Source: Nocardiopsis sinuspersici
GTDB taxonomy: Bacteria > Actinomycetota > Actinomycetes > Streptosporangiales > Streptosporangiaceae
Assembly (NCBI GenBank): GCA_008638415.1
Contig: VWVT01000018.1
Span: 1-64,000, forward strand
Direction of reading: 5' to 3'
DNA length: 64,000 bases
In this document: positions 62,150-64,000 of the stretch, piece after piece
Layout: each line of letters begins with the position of its first letter
How positions within the stretch are numbered: the stretch's first letter is position 1
Position numbers and translations under genes: made by a program
The notes under the pieces: model-generated
The model's database searches: none
What the model was told of the DNA's origin: nothing
What the model saw: the letters and a program-made list of their open reading frames with translations, nothing else

Positions 62150-63371
62150 CGTGCGCGAAGTCGGCACGGCGCAGGAAGCCCGAGTCGGTGGGGCTCTCCG
62201 CCCAGCCCGGGTTGACCGGCTGGGGTAGCCGCCCCAGGAAGGTGTCCCGGGCCACGTGCATCAGGGCCAGGAAGGAGTCCCGGCGCGTCTTCCAGTCCCC
62301 GCGGGGCCGCCCCGCCTCCAGCTTCTGGTGCAGCAGCGCCAGTTCGGTCGCGGCGAGCTGGTACTCCCTCATCGCCTCGCGGCCCTTGCGCCCGGCGTTG
62401 CGCGCCGCCCACTCGCGTGCCTGGCGGCGCCCCTGCAGGGAGCCGAGCATGGCGATGTCGGCCGGGGTGACCAGCCCGGTGGAGACGTAGGGCGGCAGGT
62501 GGCGGGCGATCGCGCCGATCTGCCGGTGGCGGTCGCGGGCGGCCAGCGCCAGGATGCCCACGAGCGCGGCGAACAGCACCATGTAGGCGACGGCCAGGCC
62601 GTACCAGCCGAAGTAGGTGGACCCGTTCCACATGCCGTGCAGGAGCACCGCCGCCGCCCACCCGGCGACGGGGGCCAGGAGGCGCGCGGGGCCGGTGTGC
62701 ATGGCGGCGTAGGCCACGCCGATGCCGACCATCGCGGTGTAGACGGGGTGTCCGAACGGGGCGACCAGGCCGCGGATGGCGAAGGTGGCCACCAGGGTGC
62801 CGTCGAAGAACGCGCTGAGGAAGTACAGGATGTTCTCGGTGAAGGCGAAGCCGGTGGCGACCATCCCGGCGTAGATGACCCCGTCGGTGAAGGTGTCGAG
62901 CTCGTTGCGGCGGCGCCAGAGCAGGATGAGCAGCACCATGCCCTTGGCGCTCTCCTCCACCAGGGGCGCCACCGCCGACGTGCCCAGGAAGTCGCCCAGG
63001 TCCCGGCCGAACAGCGGCACGGTGACGTGGGCCAGGCCCCAGCTGTTGAGCAGCAGGGAGGCCACCACCGCCACGCCCGCGCCCCAGGCGAAGGCGAAGA
63101 ACAGCACCCACCCGGGCTCGGGCTCGATCCGGTCGAGCATGAGGATGAGCGGCACGAGGATGCACACCGGGATGACCGCGGTGACCAGGCTGACGGCGAA
63201 GCCGAGCCCCCCGTCGATCCCGGCGGCCGCTCCCCCGGCCAGGGCGAGCAGCCAGAGGTAGACCAGCATTCCGATCATGCAGAGCACGCTGACGGTGGTG
63301 CCCAGGATGAGGGTCAGCGAGTAACGGGAGCGTCGGCCCTGCAGGATGGCCTTGCTGTCGAGACGGGGCAT
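62076..63371 (-). CDS. PrsW-family intramembrane metalloprotease-like protein
   Basis: The 431-residue protein has about nine membrane segments with the PrsW motifs PLVEESAKGMVLLILL (EEsxK), FAFTENILYFLSAF (FAxxEN) and LLHGMWNGS (H-containing third motif). PrsW-type proteases cut anti-sigma factors. The C-terminal 140 residues are a soluble helical tail, longer than usual. ATG 63371 fits the first membrane segment. It converges with ctaA. Confidence 0.92.
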   Translation of the reverse strand: MPRLDSKAILQGRRSRYSLTLILGTTVSVLCMIGMLVYLWLLALAGGAAAGIDGGLGFAVSLVTAVIPVCILVPLILMLDRIEPEPGWVLFFAFAWGAGVAVVASLLLNSWGLAHVTVPLFGRDLGDFLGTSAVAPLVEESAKGMVLLILLWRRRNELDTFTDGVIYAGMVATGFAFTENILYFLSAFFDGTLVATFAIRGLVAPFGHPVYTAMVGIGVAYAAMHTGPARLLAPVAGWAAAVLLHGMWNGSTYFGWYGLAVAYMVLFAALVGILALAARDRHRQIGAIARHLPPYVSTGLVTPADIAMLGSLQGRRQAREWAARNAGRKGREAMREYQLAATELALLHQKLEAGRPRGDWKTRRDSFLALMHVARDTFLGRLPQPVNPGWAESPTDSGFLRRADFAHVIAQARAQQDYVPRHGPGGQRGPR

Positions 63372-63531
63372 GGGCACCGATCGTAGCGGGAGGTGGGACG
63401 GCGGCGGATCCCGCCCCCGCGTGACCGGCACGGGGCCTTCCCGCCCGGCTCCGGCGGTGCGGACCGGGCACGGGATGGGGCAGGATCAGAACCGGGCGAA
63501 ACCACCGATCTCCGAACGGAAAGAGCCGCGC

Positions 63532-63930
63532 ATGGACCGGGCGACCACGAATCCAGCCACCGCGGGCCCGCTGCGGCTTCTGCGCGCGGCCGTGCTCCTG
63601 CACCTGGCCGCGATCCTCTGGGAGGGCGCGACCGCCGGACAGTTGGTGACGCTGAACATGGACGCGCTGCCGCTGCACTACTACGGCGCCTTCGGAGTAC
63701 ACGCGCTGGCCGGGTCGCAGGCACTGGCCGCGGCCCTGTACTGGCAAAGGTCCGGACGCGGCGGGGGGATCCCGCGGACGGTCCTGCTGGTCAGCCTGGC
63801 GGCTTTCGCGCTGGGCTTCGCGCAGGCGGCGCTGGGCACCTACGGGCCGCTCCAGGCGCACGTCCCCCTGGCGCTGGTCCTGACGGGGATCGCGGCGTGG
63901 TCGGCCGTGCTGGCCTGGCGCGGACGCTGA
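63532..63930 (+). CDS. Small four-segment membrane protein, function unknown
   Basis: The 132-residue protein has four membrane segments (LLRAAVLLHLAAILWEG, YYGAFGVHALAGSQALAAALYW, VLLVSLAAFALGFAQAALG, LALVLTGIAAWSAVLAW). It resembles small actinomycete membrane proteins of unknown role. GGAAAGAG precedes the ATG. It is divergent from the PrsW-type gene. Confidence 0.75.
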   Translation: MDRATTNPATAGPLRLLRAAVLLHLAAILWEGATAGQLVTLNMDALPLHYYGAFGVHALAGSQALAAALYWQRSGRGGGIPRTVLLVSLAAFALGFAQAALGTYGPLQAHVPLALVLTGIAAWSAVLAWRGR

Positions 63931-64000
63931 CGCCCCGGAGCGGTCGGGGCGGGGAGGCCGGCGGCGTGGACGGGGCCGTACCGGCGGCCCGCGACACGAC

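Overview
The window is high-GC actinomycete chromosome, most like Nocardiopsis or a related Streptosporangiales genus. This rests on gene content and order, not on a database match: a FasR-type regulator beside fabD-fabH-acpP-fabF; sufR-sufB-sufD-Rieske-sufC-sufS-sufU-sufT followed by an ABC exporter and a heme A synthase (ctaA); a DUF3052 protein beside an AhpE peroxiredoxin; and plant-polymer lyases.

Layout. 1-7.4 kb: the clpX 5' end, a W-x-x-A-G repeat protein behind a double palindromic operator, a long TetR regulator, and an OmpR-type two-component system with an MMPL transporter. The kinase reading frame runs into the transporter without a stop. 7.4-16.9 kb: an esterase remnant, an OafA-type acyltransferase, a GNAT, two secreted pectate lyases, a DinB protein, a methyltransferase and an XRE-cupin regulator. 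17.3-20.9 kb: a visibly AT-richer island with a decayed KAP-family P-loop NTPase and a divergent 809-residue protein ending in a zinc ribbon and a PD-(D/E)XK nuclease domain. This is the best candidate here for an undescribed, probably defence-related, system. 20.9-24.7 kb: a cyclo-ligase and XRE-TPR regulator divergent from a small operon (resolvase-like, unknown, GHKL ATPase), then tRNA-Val.

24.7-45.4 kb: chromosomal housekeeping (peroxiredoxin, DUF3052, YjbQ family, PhoD family, fasR and fab operon), a degenerate EAL-CBS protein, an SGNH hydrolase, a 784-residue unknown, a divergent MocR/EamA pair whose start codons share one CATG inside a palindrome, and a vanadium haloperoxidase. 45.4-52.1 kb: the suf operon, transcribed leftward from sufR. 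52.4-55.9 kb: an ABC exporter whose ATPase and permease genes are split by a transposase-less element carrying a stand-alone IscB RNA-guided nuclease. The element is bounded by 19-base hairpin-forming direct repeats and has a structured region upstream of iscB that should encode its omega RNA. 55.7-64 kb: an MFS transporter, an inositol monophosphatase family protein, a ricin-type lectin, an RhtA-like exporter, a tiny secreted peptide, ctaA, a PrsW family protease and a membrane protein.

Working together: fasR and fab set fatty acid supply; the suf genes build Fe-S clusters and are probably controlled by SufR and iron; the two lyases probably work outside the cell on pectin under LacI-type control. 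The 17-24 kb segment and the IscB unit are the accessory parts.
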